A stretch of 5,239 bases of DNA from Halanaerobium sp964649895. GTDB taxonomy: Bacteria > Bacillota > Halanaerobiia > Halanaerobiales > Halanaerobiaceae. A model generated the notes under the pieces. That model saw nothing but the letters and a program-made list of their open reading frames with translations. It was not told where the DNA came from and made no database searches. Numbering within the stretch: position 1 is the stretch's first letter; each line of letters opens with the position of its first letter. The stretch spans positions 1-5,239 of the forward strand of contig CAZYRX010000090.1 of assembly GCA_964649895.1 (NCBI GenBank), given 5' to 3'. Made by a program: the position numbers and the translations under genes. This document shows, one piece after another, positions 1 through 5,150 of the stretch.

Positions 1-149
1 TGTTGATGTGGTTCTAATATTTCTTTTGCTTTTTTTATTGAAAGTCTATAAGCATGTTCATATACACTCTTGGTCATTTTATCATAAGATTTGGCCTGTT
101 TTTCCCAAACACGTCTTTCTTTTTTTATTCTCTCTTTTTCATCATTCAT
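1..149 (-). CDS. Probable class I SAM-dependent methyltransferase, N-terminal fragment (cut by window edge)
   Basis: Reading from ATG at 149 toward the window edge gives 49 codons without a stop, beginning MNDEKERIKKERRVWEKQ. The pattern W-x-x-x-A-x-x-Y-D (W15, A19, Y22, D23), followed by a basic amphipathic helix and an ILEP segment, matches the short N-terminal cap seen before the first Rossmann strand and the glycine-rich SAM-binding motif in many class I methyltransferases. That motif would fall just outside the window, so the catalytic domain is not seen. The start is well supported: AGGAGG lies 8 nt upstream, and the next ATG, 4 nt on, is out of frame. It follows the DUF2157 gene on the same strand after 181 nt. 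The family call is from family knowledge plus this short motif; the substrate is unknown. Confidence 0.6.
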   Translation of the reverse strand, partial: MNDEKERIKKERRVWEKQAKSYDKMTKSVYEHAYRLSIKKAKEILEPHQ

Positions 150-330
150 TTTAGGCTCCTCCTCTCTTTTAGATGAAATTTCATTTTATGTCTCATGGAT
201 TAGAGTTAGTGTCTATTTTCACATTCGCTAATTAGTTGATCTACAAGTTTTAACAACAGAAAGAATTACGATAATCTCAATTTAAATACTGAACCAGATC
301 GCTAACTCATCTAGCTTTAGGAAAGACATT
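150..330. other. Intergenic stretch, no gene supported
   Basis: This gap lies between the DUF2157 stop and the methyltransferase start. It contains the methyltransferase RBS and a perfect 12-bp palindrome, ATGAAATTTCAT, at 173-184. No hairpin followed by a T-run is found after the DUF2157 stop, so no terminator can be assigned. Short open frames exist on the minus strand (one would encode 15 residues starting MSFLKLDELA near 328), but they have no RBS and no recognisable homology. Confidence 0.5.
158..163 (-). promoter_or_regulatory. Shine-Dalgarno site of the methyltransferase gene
   Basis: AGGAGG on the minus strand, within a longer GAGGAGGAG purine run, ends 8 nt before the ATG at 149. 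It is a near-perfect anti-16S match and fixes the start of a gene too short in this window to be judged by length. No clear sigma-A promoter is visible upstream of it. Confidence 0.75.
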
Positions 331-1329
331 TTAATTACTCAATTTCTTTTCAAAATATAATCCTATAATTATTGAAATCCCCCCCAAAACTATAAAAAAC
401 AATGATTTATACATCTTATCCCAAAAATATTCAAAATATCGTGTATATAAATTTAATATTATAAATGTAACTGCATATCCCACAAACATCTTATCCTTAA
501 ACTTTGCACCTATTAGAAATATGATTGCATCTGCTGTAAGCCATACAATACTAAAAAATATAAGTTCTATATTATTTGAGCTGAACCCCCAATTGTCTAG
601 TCCTCCTTGATGACCAAAAATAGATAAAATCCATAAAGATAAATTAACAAATAATAATCCAAATGAATAATAAGTCCGTATAAATGATTCTGGAACAGAT
701 AAATCTAATTTCTTATGAAAGTATCCAATTAAAATAATTATTGGACTTATTACGGCGAATCTCATTGGATAATTTAATCCTAAATAATATGCCCCCCAAC
801 CAGACATATAGCCTGTTTCTGCACCAAACCATGCTGCAAAACCTAATAAACTAAAAACTAAAACTAAAGTATTTTCTTTAAAATAAGCAATAAATAAATA
901 TATAATAGATATTACTAATATCAAAGTTGTCCAATAAATACCTTCATTAAAAAGAAATCTATTTATCGCAAAAATATCTGCACCTAGTAAAAGACTGGAT
1001 ATAGCAATTAAAGCATTTCCTGTCTTAGGAAAATAATATTTAAAATCTCTTTGCTTTAATTTAAATCCATAATAATAACCTGATAAAGATAAAGCTGATA
1101 AAATTAATATTGCAAATATTATAGATTGAATTACAAAACTAATAAAAGAAATTAACCCGATACCAATCATTACAGCACCAATTATTAAAGCCCATTTTAT
1201 TATTGTGGTAAAATCCCATTCATTTTCTTGATACATTGAAGATAAACGTCTATATAACCCTTCTTCAATTATATCTTTATTATGCCATTCTTCTATTTCT
1301 TTTAAAATTATTTTATCTTTTTTCCCCAT
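331..1329 (-). CDS. DUF2157-type polytopic membrane protein
   Basis: The product has 332 residues. The cytoplasmic N-terminus (about 1-43) has the layout typical of DUF2157 proteins: a charged helix with E-x-x-x-W (E11, W15), a short acidic turn, then a second helix ending in a Y before the first membrane span. About ten hydrophobic segments follow, roughly at 44-66, 69-88, 104-124, 131-150, 153-172, 189-205, 219-238, 253-275, 281-298 and 307-326, so it is an integral membrane protein. The family is widespread and has no established biochemical function; no catalytic residue can be named. The start is supported by AAGGAG 9 nt upstream, and an ATG inside that spacer is out of frame. The gene appears to be transcribed alone: a 254-nt gap precedes it and 181 nt follow. 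Two long G-runs occur in the coding strand (G7 at 385-379, G6 near 797-792), unusual in such AT-rich DNA. The family call is moderately sure; the membrane topology is certain. Confidence 0.75.
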   Translation of the reverse strand: MGKKDKIILKEIEEWHNKDIIEEGLYRRLSSMYQENEWDFTTIIKWALIIGAVMIGIGLISFISFVIQSIIFAILILSALSLSGYYYGFKLKQRDFKYYFPKTGNALIAISSLLLGADIFAINRFLFNEGIYWTTLILVISIIYLFIAYFKENTLVLVFSLLGFAAWFGAETGYMSGWGAYYLGLNYPMRFAVISPIIILIGYFHKKLDLSVPESFIRTYYSFGLLFVNLSLWILSIFGHQGGLDNWGFSSNNIELIFFSIVWLTADAIIFLIGAKFKDKMFVGYAVTFIILNLYTRYFEYFWDKMYKSLFFIVLGGISIIIGLYFEKKLSN

Positions 1330-1338
1330 GATATCATT

Positions 1339-1344
1339 CTCCTT
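1339..1344 (-). promoter_or_regulatory. Shine-Dalgarno site of the DUF2157 gene
   Basis: AAGGAG on the minus strand, 9 nt before the ATG at 1329. It supports this start over the ATG lying in the spacer, which is in another frame. Confidence 0.75.
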
Positions 1345-1370
1345 AGTATAGTAAATATTATAATATAATA

Positions 1371-1402
1371 ATTATATTATAGCTAATGGGTTTTAAATTA
1401 AA
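1371..1402 (-). promoter_or_regulatory. Candidate promoter of the DUF2157 gene
   Basis: Two perfect TATAAT hexamers occur on the minus strand, at 1381-1376 and 1376-1371. They sit about 30 nt before the RBS in a run of almost pure A/T. The only -35-like hexamers upstream are weak (TTTAAT at 15 bp, GCTTTA at 17 bp). In such AT-rich DNA TATAAT can arise by chance, so this rests on position as much as on sequence. Confidence 0.35.
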
Positions 1403-1522
1403 GCATAGTTTTAAATCATTATTGTTTTTTCTATAGGTATGTATTCATCTGTGATTCTAGTATGTTCTGATAAAAACTACTATTATTGCAAGCTTTGTGA
1501 AAGAAGGCATGTCCTGAAGGAT

Positions 1523-1571
1523 AGCTTACTCTTTAGCCCAACGGAAACCCCATGTTATGCTAAGTACAGCT
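1523..1571. repeat. Imperfect inverted repeat (hairpin with bulges)
   Basis: AGCT at 1523-1526 pairs with AGCT at 1568-1571, TACT at 1527-1530 with AGTA at 1563-1566 (C1567 bulged), and TAGC at 1534-1537 with GCTA at 1559-1562 (three bases, 1531-1533, bulged). That gives 12 paired positions around a 21-nt G+C-rich loop. It lies just beyond the stop codon of the last operon gene (1584) in the direction of transcription. No T-run follows it, so it is not a standard intrinsic terminator; it could be a processing or stability structure, or part of an old insertion-sequence end. Confidence 0.45.
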
Positions 1572-1583
1572 CGATATTATAAT

Positions 1584-2270
1584 TTATTCTCTAGAATATG
1601 GACGAGCAAAAACGTCTTTAATTTTCTCTTTTTTAATTCTTCTACGAACTCCAAAATTTAAAATAGGTGGTAACCATTTTATTGGTATCGGAATAGGAAT
1701 AGGTAAAGTTAAAGATTTTCTAATAGTTCTAGAAGAAAGTTTCTCTTCATTTAAAAGTTCTTCTACTACTTCATCCAAAATCTGACGAATCCACTTGGTA
1801 GTAATTCCTGATTCATTTAAAGCTTTTCCCTCAATAATAGAAGATACTCCAAAATCAATTGCTCCTTTCCAATCAAAACCGCTAATTCTGGCAAAATTAT
1901 GGCATATCTCAATAGCTGGTTCTCTATGAATTTTTTCTGGAAAGCCGGAATGAATTATTGCCATCAACTCCTTTTCGCAAAAAATCATTTTATCTTTAAA
2001 TGAATGAATCTGTTCAAGTGTACTTATCAAAGGATAGGATAACGCATCAATATAAACCGGGGCGCAAATTAAAAGGAGATTATTTTGAGAAATATGTTTC
2101 AATAAATCATTAAATTTATTTTCAGATTGATAAACTTCACATACTTTAAAAGTATCAACTTTAATGTCATGAGACGAAAGTTTTTCTTGTAAGTAATCGA
2201 CTATTGCTTTAGAAGTACTATTTTTCTGAGTACTCCCTATTAAAGCTGTTATTCTATGCTCATAATACAC
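1584..2270 (-). CDS. Flavodoxin-fold NAD(P)H-dependent oxidoreductase-like protein
   Basis: The product has 228 residues with a flavodoxin-like alpha/beta fold. The first strand ends in the flavin-phosphate loop IGSTQKNSTS (11-20). A second strand, NNLLLICAPVYIDALSYP (63-80), carries the P-x-Y-x-D-x-L loop seen in FMN-binding NAD(P)H oxidoreductases of this type. Residues 107-113 (HSGFPEK) resemble the third cofactor loop. The C-terminus has a proline/isoleucine stretch (four Pro-Ile pairs, 190-197) followed by a basic tail; relatives often carry a similar Pro-rich basic end. The start is GTG at 2270, directly after the TAA of the preceding flavoprotein gene, with an AAGGTG-like purine stretch upstream; no better start exists nearby. 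Translation is probably coupled to that gene. Flavin binding is inferred and the substrate is unknown. It lacks the cysteine cluster of its neighbour. Confidence 0.7.
   Translation of the reverse strand: MYYEHRITALIGSTQKNSTSKAIVDYLQEKLSSHDIKVDTFKVCEVYQSENKFNDLLKHISQNNLLLICAPVYIDALSYPLISTLEQIHSFKDKMIFCEKELMAIIHSGFPEKIHREPAIEICHNFARISGFDWKGAIDFGVSSIIEGKALNESGITTKWIRQILDEVVEELLNEEKLSSRTIRKSLTLPIPIPIPIKWLPPILNFGVRRRIKKEKIKDVFARPYSRE
1680..1703 (-). repeat. Short Pro-Ile hexanucleotide repeat in flavoprotein gene
   Basis: Four tandem Pro-Ile codon pairs, two of them identical CCTATT units and the others diverged at third positions (CCGATA, CCAATA). They encode residues 190-197. A change in copy number would keep the reading frame. 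Confidence 0.6.
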
Positions 2271-2843
2271 TTACACCAACACCTTTATTTTATCAACAAT
2301 TTTATCTTCTAAACCAACCAAATCATTGTCCTTTTCAATTATTACAGATACAAATTTCACTATTAACATATTTAAGGCATTTCTCTTTGTTAACTTAGTA
2401 AAAATTTTAATTGATTCCTGAGATTCATCTTTTAAAAAACCAATAGAGAACAAATTGGGCATATCTTTATAGCGACTTTTATGATGTAATTCTTCTTGCC
2501 AAATAGTGTAAACTGGAATGTCTAAAGGTAGAAAACGATCTATTATCTTTTTTAGTTCAGAATGATAGCTCCCAAAACTAATAGGAGTAAGAAAAACTAA
2601 TAACTTTGCATTAATCAACTTCGGATATAAACTCTGCATATCATCCTTTTGCCTACATAAACCAGGTGTCTTAAACTGACAAGCCAAACATTTAGTACCA
2701 ATACAATAATTAACATTCATTTCTCGTACATTAATCCATTCATATCCATATTTATTATCCTGTAAAATTTTTTCTAAGAATAATCTGGTTTTTTCATAAT
2801 CTTTTGTCTCTCGTTGCAAAGCATTTAAAATTAATATATCCAT
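2271..2843 (-). CDS. NADPH-dependent FMN reductase family flavoprotein with Cys cluster
   Basis: The product has 190 residues and a flavodoxin-like fold. After the first strand (MDILILNA), residues 47-63 carry a cysteine cluster with spacing C-x4-C-x2-C-x7-C (C47, C52, C55, C63), followed by K-D-D-M (66-69). Residues 81-106 hold LLVFLTPISFG and then L-K-K-I-I-D-R-F, the strand, loop and helix typical of the PF03358-like flavodoxin oxidoreductases. Relatives usually show C-x-G-C-x-x-C; here the cluster is re-spaced with Thr50 after the glycine. Whether it binds an Fe-S cluster, as in iron-sulfur flavoproteins, cannot be decided from sequence. The likely role is two-electron reduction of a quinone, nitro compound or other small molecule with FMN. 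The gene sits 40 nt after the HEAT-repeat gene and abuts the second flavoprotein gene, so an operon is likely. Its RBS is modest (TAGGGG, 7 nt before ATG). Confidence 0.8.
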   Translation of the reverse strand: MDILILNALQRETKDYEKTRLFLEKILQDNKYGYEWINVREMNVNYCIGTKCLACQFKTPGLCRQKDDMQSLYPKLINAKLLVFLTPISFGSYHSELKKIIDRFLPLDIPVYTIWQEELHHKSRYKDMPNLFSIGFLKDESQESIKIFTKLTKRNALNMLIVKFVSVIIEKDNDLVGLEDKIVDKIKVLV

Positions 2844-2883
2844 TTTTAAACCCCTATTTTTAGCCTATAAAATAATTTTTTAC

Positions 2884-3690
2884 TTATATTTTAATCTTTT
2901 CTACTTCCTTAGGATATTTTTTTAATAATCTATTCTTTTTCAAATTGGTTTTCACTATCCAAATAATATCCTTATCATCTTTTTTCGCTAGTTTATTTAA
3001 ATATTCAAATCCTTCCTGTGGTATTTGCTCAACTACAACACTTAATGTATAACCAAGAGCTTGTCTCAATTTCTTAAAACTTTCTGACCTGCGTTCTTCA
3101 ATAACTGAAATTTGTTTCAATATTTTTTTATGTATTTCTAAAGCTTTAATTGCAACCACTTTATCTTTTACAATATCGGGTTCAGCTAATCCAGCTACTA
3201 CAGCTCTCCAAATATAATAATCCTTTTCTGTAATCCACTTTTTTAGTTCATTTACAATCTTTTTATTGTTATTTAATAATATCCTTTGAAGACCCATGGC
3301 AACTGCTTCTCGTATTCGCCATCTTTTATCTTTTGCTGCATTTTTTAAAATTAATAATCCTTCAGAAAAATAGAATGAACTAATTGAAGATATTGCTCCA
3401 ATACCAATCAAACCACAAAAAGGAATAAATTCCTCTGAACTATTTTTATCATCTTCTTTATTTTCCATTTCACTCATATCCTTACAAAGATCCCAAACAT
3501 TTTTTTTATTAAGATTATATACCCCAATAATAGTATCACCAAAAGTATTTGCCAATTCTAAATTTGCTCTTCTTCCTGGAAGATTACTGTTAATTTTTAA
3601 GTAATCAAGTAGACTTTTTTTATTTTTAGTTATTAAAAAATTATCAAGTAATGATATTAAATCTTCTTTATGTTTTTCTTTTTTTCCCAT
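2884..3690 (-). CDS. HEAT-repeat domain protein
   Basis: The product has 268 residues, is soluble and has no signal peptide. Helical repeats are visible in the centre: AKDKRWRIREAVAMGLQRIL (119-138) has the classic HEAT pattern of a turn, then D-x-R-W-x-x-R-x-A-x-A, and a second unit with WRAVVAGLAEP follows at 161-171. Further helical pairs lie at 183-221 and 224-255. The N-terminal segment with L-P-G-R-R-A-N-L-E-L-A (37-47) and the C-terminal L-K-K-N-R-L (250-255) are, from memory, conserved in a clostridial and bacillar family of similar length annotated only as HEAT-repeat protein. The superhelix resembles the AlkD-type DNA alkylation repair fold, but no glycosylase residues can be assigned, so a protein- or nucleic-acid-binding scaffold is the safest reading. 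The start is supported by GAGGT 7 nt upstream. It is first in a probable operon with two flavoproteins. An IS remnant lies directly upstream. Confidence 0.75.
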   Translation of the reverse strand: MGKKEKHKEDLISLLDNFLITKNKKSLLDYLKINSNLPGRRANLELANTFGDTIIGVYNLNKKNVWDLCKDMSEMENKEDDKNSSEEFIPFCGLIGIGAISSISSFYFSEGLLILKNAAKDKRWRIREAVAMGLQRILLNNNKKIVNELKKWITEKDYYIWRAVVAGLAEPDIVKDKVVAIKALEIHKKILKQISVIEERRSESFKKLRQALGYTLSVVVEQIPQEGFEYLNKLAKKDDKDIIWIVKTNLKKNRLLKKYPKEVEKIKI

Positions 3691-3760
3691 TTTTCATACC
3701 TCAATTTCTTTTTTAAAGTTAGGCTGATTTCAGATAACGTTACTCGTGTTCCCAAATTGC

Positions 3761-3859
3761 TCATGTCGATAGGCTTGGCGTCCCTTTTGCTTGATTTTTG
3801 CCATTATTGGCCAGAGAAACAACTTTTCTTTTCATTTCTTCAGGATATTTAGTAGGCAT
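3761..3859 (-). pseudogene. Truncated IS3-family OrfA (transposase helix-turn-helix subunit), N-terminus only
   Basis: The open frame encodes 32 residues beginning MPTKYPEEMKRKVVSLANNG. The Y-x-x-E-x-K-x-K-V-V-x-L pattern plus N-N-G-K-x-Q is the first helix of the OrfA helix-turn-helix in IS3-family elements (transposase_8 / HTH type). Intact OrfA proteins are around 90-110 residues. Here homology stops after about residue 24; the next eight residues (KGTPSLST) and the TGA stop belong to other sequence, so the recognition helix and leucine zipper are missing. A strong RBS, GGAGG, lies 8 nt before the ATG, so a short peptide may still be made. The stop is 70 nt before the HEAT gene start, so it could act as a leader ORF. 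Confidence 0.7.
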
Positions 3860-3867
3860 GATATTTT

Positions 3868-3872
3868 CCTCC
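3868..3872 (-). promoter_or_regulatory. Shine-Dalgarno site of the OrfA remnant
   Basis: GGAGG on the minus strand, 8 nt before ATG 3859. Its intact state, with the start codon, identifies the true N-terminus of the broken transposase gene. Confidence 0.7.
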
Positions 3873-3893
3873 AATTTAGTTTGGTATTATCTT

Positions 3894-3902
3894 ATTATAT
3901 CA
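3894..3902 (-). promoter_or_regulatory. Extended -10 promoter inside the IS remnant, directed at the HEAT/flavoprotein operon
   Basis: The minus strand reads TGATATAAT, a consensus TATAAT with the TG of an extended -10 element, 22 nt before the OrfA RBS. No good -35 is seen at 17 bp (AACAGT), as is common for extended -10 promoters. Transcription would start near 3887, cross the broken OrfA and reach the HEAT-repeat gene at 3690. No hairpin with a T-run stops it in between. This is therefore the best visible promoter for the three-gene operon. Confidence 0.5.
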
Positions 3903-3963
3903 TGTCCGAGAAAAAAACTGTTTAATTAATTATACCCGATCCAAGATAAAGATAATTAACCCA

Positions 3964-3992
3964 GCCTAATGTCACGACTATGACTGTTAGGC
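3964..3992. repeat. Hairpin at and beyond the IS remnant end
   Basis: GCCTAA (3964-3969) pairs with TTAGGC (3987-3992), and GTCA (3971-3974) with TGAC (3981-3984), around the loop CGACTA, with a small 1x2 internal loop: ten pairs in all. The right arm, GTTAGGCGGAT, is also an imperfect direct copy of the opposite IS end (GTTAGGCTGAT at 3718-3728). It could be a relic of a second, inverted IS end. On the plus strand it is followed by a T-rich but broken tract, so terminator function is weakly supported. Confidence 0.5.
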
Positions 3993-4240
3993 GGATAAAT
4001 CTTTTCTCTTTAATTAAATTATTACTATTTGCTGCAATACTTATCATTGATGCTTTAAATTTGCTATCTTCATGAAACTTATTTCATAAAGATTTACAGC
4101 AGAATATTTTTTAATCCTAGATAACTATTTACACTTTTCGATCATTAAGACTTTACACCTGATATTTTTAAAAAGCGATTTGATTATGAATTATTTTGAT
4201 CTTAACCAGAAGATATAAAATTATTATTAATGCTCTTGAA
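3970..4240. other. Intergenic stretch, no gene supported
   Basis: AT-rich DNA between the 290-residue protein gene and the IS remnant. Stops are frequent in all frames. The longest minus-strand frame of note (ATG 4047 to TAA 3922, 41 codons) encodes a hydrophobic run (LTVIVVTLGWVNYLYLG) but has no RBS, crosses the IS boundary and contains the hairpin arms, so it is probably accidental. No terminator with a T-run is clear after the stop at 4241; a weak TTTTTAAAAA palindrome lies near 4166-4175. Confidence 0.5.
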
Positions 4241-5113
4241 TTACTTTTCAGATTTTCTAAAGTTTGAAATTAATGTCCTTACAGAATTTGAAAAATTAAC
4301 ACTTAAATACTTGCCGATATTCTGGATTTGATCAATATTAAAACCATTTTTATGTGCTTCAATTAACAATTGCTTCACTTTGCTATCATATAATGGCTTA
4401 TCAATCTTATTTGGGATTTTTTCACCATATTTTAATTTGAACATTTTTGAAATCTTTCCCCATAAATATTCAGCTTCTTTTTTATTATTTTGAAACTTTT
4501 TCTGGTTTTCCATCTGCTTTATTTCTTCTTTTCTGATTCTTTTTATTGCCTCTTTTTTCCCACGGTTAAATAAAATAATTGGATGTGTATTCAACAAATA
4601 ATCTTTTATTTCCCATAAATAACTGTAAATAAAGTCTCCAATAATATCTTCAAATAAAATAAAATCTGTTATTTTATCGGCTTCTTTAATATCAAATGAT
4701 TTATTTTTATTTTCAACCCATTCTTTTAAATATCCATTTTTCTTATCAATTAACTCTTTAATTACTAAATCAAATTGTGATGTTAACCACTCTAAAGATA
4801 TTTGATCGAACGATTCTTCATATGTATAATGAAACATACCATATCCACTCATATAACTCGCATAACTTTCTCCAGTATATTCTTTGTCAATGAAATCATT
4901 GAAAGTAGCATAATCATTTAAATCAAATTGTTCGTCTATACATATAACCTTTCCTGAATTATCCCAAGGAGGATCAATGCTATGATCAATTTCATACTTT
5001 TTATTTTTTAGTATTATATACGCAAACCAATTAGCAACCAACTGAACATAATCATCCAAGTTATTTTCACATTTGTTTTTTAATGTTTCTTGTAAAATAT
5101 CTTCTAAAATCAT
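4241..5113 (-). CDS. Uncharacterised soluble protein, 290 residues
   Basis: I do not recognise this protein. The open frame extends upstream to ATG 5182, but ATG 5113 (MILEDILQET) is preferred: GAAAGG lies exactly 7 nt before it, whereas the longer start has no RBS and its extra 23 residues overlap a likely promoter. Seen in the 290-residue product: an N-terminal helical region (1-38); an acidic aromatic middle part with D-P-P-W-D (47-51), E-Q-F-D-L-N-D-Y (61-68) and a Tyr/Gly-rich stretch, SYASYMSGYGMFHYTY (83-98); alternating helices to 185; a highly charged likely coiled coil (186-216, Lys/Glu/Gln-rich); and a basic C-terminal helical domain (217-290) with helix-turn-helix-like spacing but no identifiable family. 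There is no signal peptide or membrane span. It stands alone on the minus strand upstream of the IS remnant. A phage- or island-derived origin is possible but unproven. Confidence 0.7.
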   Translation of the reverse strand: MILEDILQETLKNKCENNLDDYVQLVANWFAYIILKNKKYEIDHSIDPPWDNSGKVICIDEQFDLNDYATFNDFIDKEYTGESYASYMSGYGMFHYTYEESFDQISLEWLTSQFDLVIKELIDKKNGYLKEWVENKNKSFDIKEADKITDFILFEDIIGDFIYSYLWEIKDYLLNTHPIILFNRGKKEAIKRIRKEEIKQMENQKKFQNNKKEAEYLWGKISKMFKLKYGEKIPNKIDKPLYDSKVKQLLIEAHKNGFNIDQIQNIGKYLSVNFSNSVRTLISNFRKSEK

Positions 5114-5120
5114 AATCATA

Positions 5121-5126
5121 CCTTTC
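5121..5126 (-). promoter_or_regulatory. Shine-Dalgarno site deciding the start of the 290-residue protein
   Basis: GAAAGG on the minus strand. Spacing is 7 nt to ATG 5113 but only 1 nt to ATG 5119, and it overlaps the ATG at 5128, so it supports 5113 alone. Confidence 0.6.
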
Positions 5127-5150
5127 ATAAAGATATAATCTAACACCAGG

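Larger units (their letters stand above)
1345..1583. other. Intergenic stretch with G+C-rich structured patch
   Basis: This gap lies between the DUF2157 gene and the end of the flavoprotein operon. Near 1345-1400 it holds the candidate DUF2157 promoter. Bases 1501-1570 are 32/70 G+C (about 46%), in sharp contrast with the surroundings, and contain an imperfect hairpin. A 47-codon open frame on the plus strand (ATG 1439, TAA 1580-1582) includes a Cys-x-x-Cys pair but has no usable RBS. I assign no gene here. An eroded mobile-element end or a structured 3' region of the operon transcript are both possible. Confidence 0.5.
3719..3969 (-). mobile_element. Internally deleted IS3-like insertion-sequence remnant (251 bp)
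   Basis: The outer 8 bp form a perfect inverted pair: TTAGGCTG at 3719-3726 and CAGCCTAA at 3962-3969. Extending inward, the first 14 bp of each end agree at 11 positions. Between them, reading on the minus strand, come an extended -10 promoter, an RBS and the beginning of an IS3-type OrfA, then an abrupt change to unrelated G+C-rich sequence running to the other end. This is the layout of an IS with most of orfA and all of orfB deleted, leaving both ends. About 44% G+C at 3721-3820 contrasts with the host. The end sequence TAG-x-CTG recalls IS2-group ends. No target-site duplication is visible, so the exact borders are tentative. Confidence 0.55.

Noticed and set aside
197..256. Short minus-strand frame ending in LVDQLISECENRH
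   Set aside because: About 20 codons only, no RBS, no recognisable family; not enough to call a gene fragment.
1400..1583. Riboswitch or other known structured RNA
   Set aside because: No consensus core of the riboswitch classes I checked by eye (cobalamin, purine, preQ1, ykkC-yxkD, fluoride, THF, ZTP) is present, and it lies downstream, not upstream, of the operon.
2884..3690. AlkD-type DNA glycosylase activity for the HEAT protein
   Set aside because: The fold class is similar, but no catalytic Asp/Trp/Arg arrangement can be assigned by eye; kept as a HEAT-repeat protein only.
3670..3852. 60-codon plus-strand open frame (MFFFFSHFS...)
   Set aside because: It runs antisense to the start of the HEAT gene and the OrfA remnant; its Phe-rich beginning is just the complement of Lys codons, and there is no RBS.
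3707..3978. Target-site duplication flanking the IS remnant
   Set aside because: Bases beside the two ends (AAAG on the left, TGTC on the right) do not match at 3, 4 or 5 bp for any of the borders tried.
3922..4047. 41-codon minus-strand frame with a membrane-span-like segment
   Set aside because: No RBS, crosses the IS boundary, and its hydrophobic part is encoded by the hairpin region; most likely chance.
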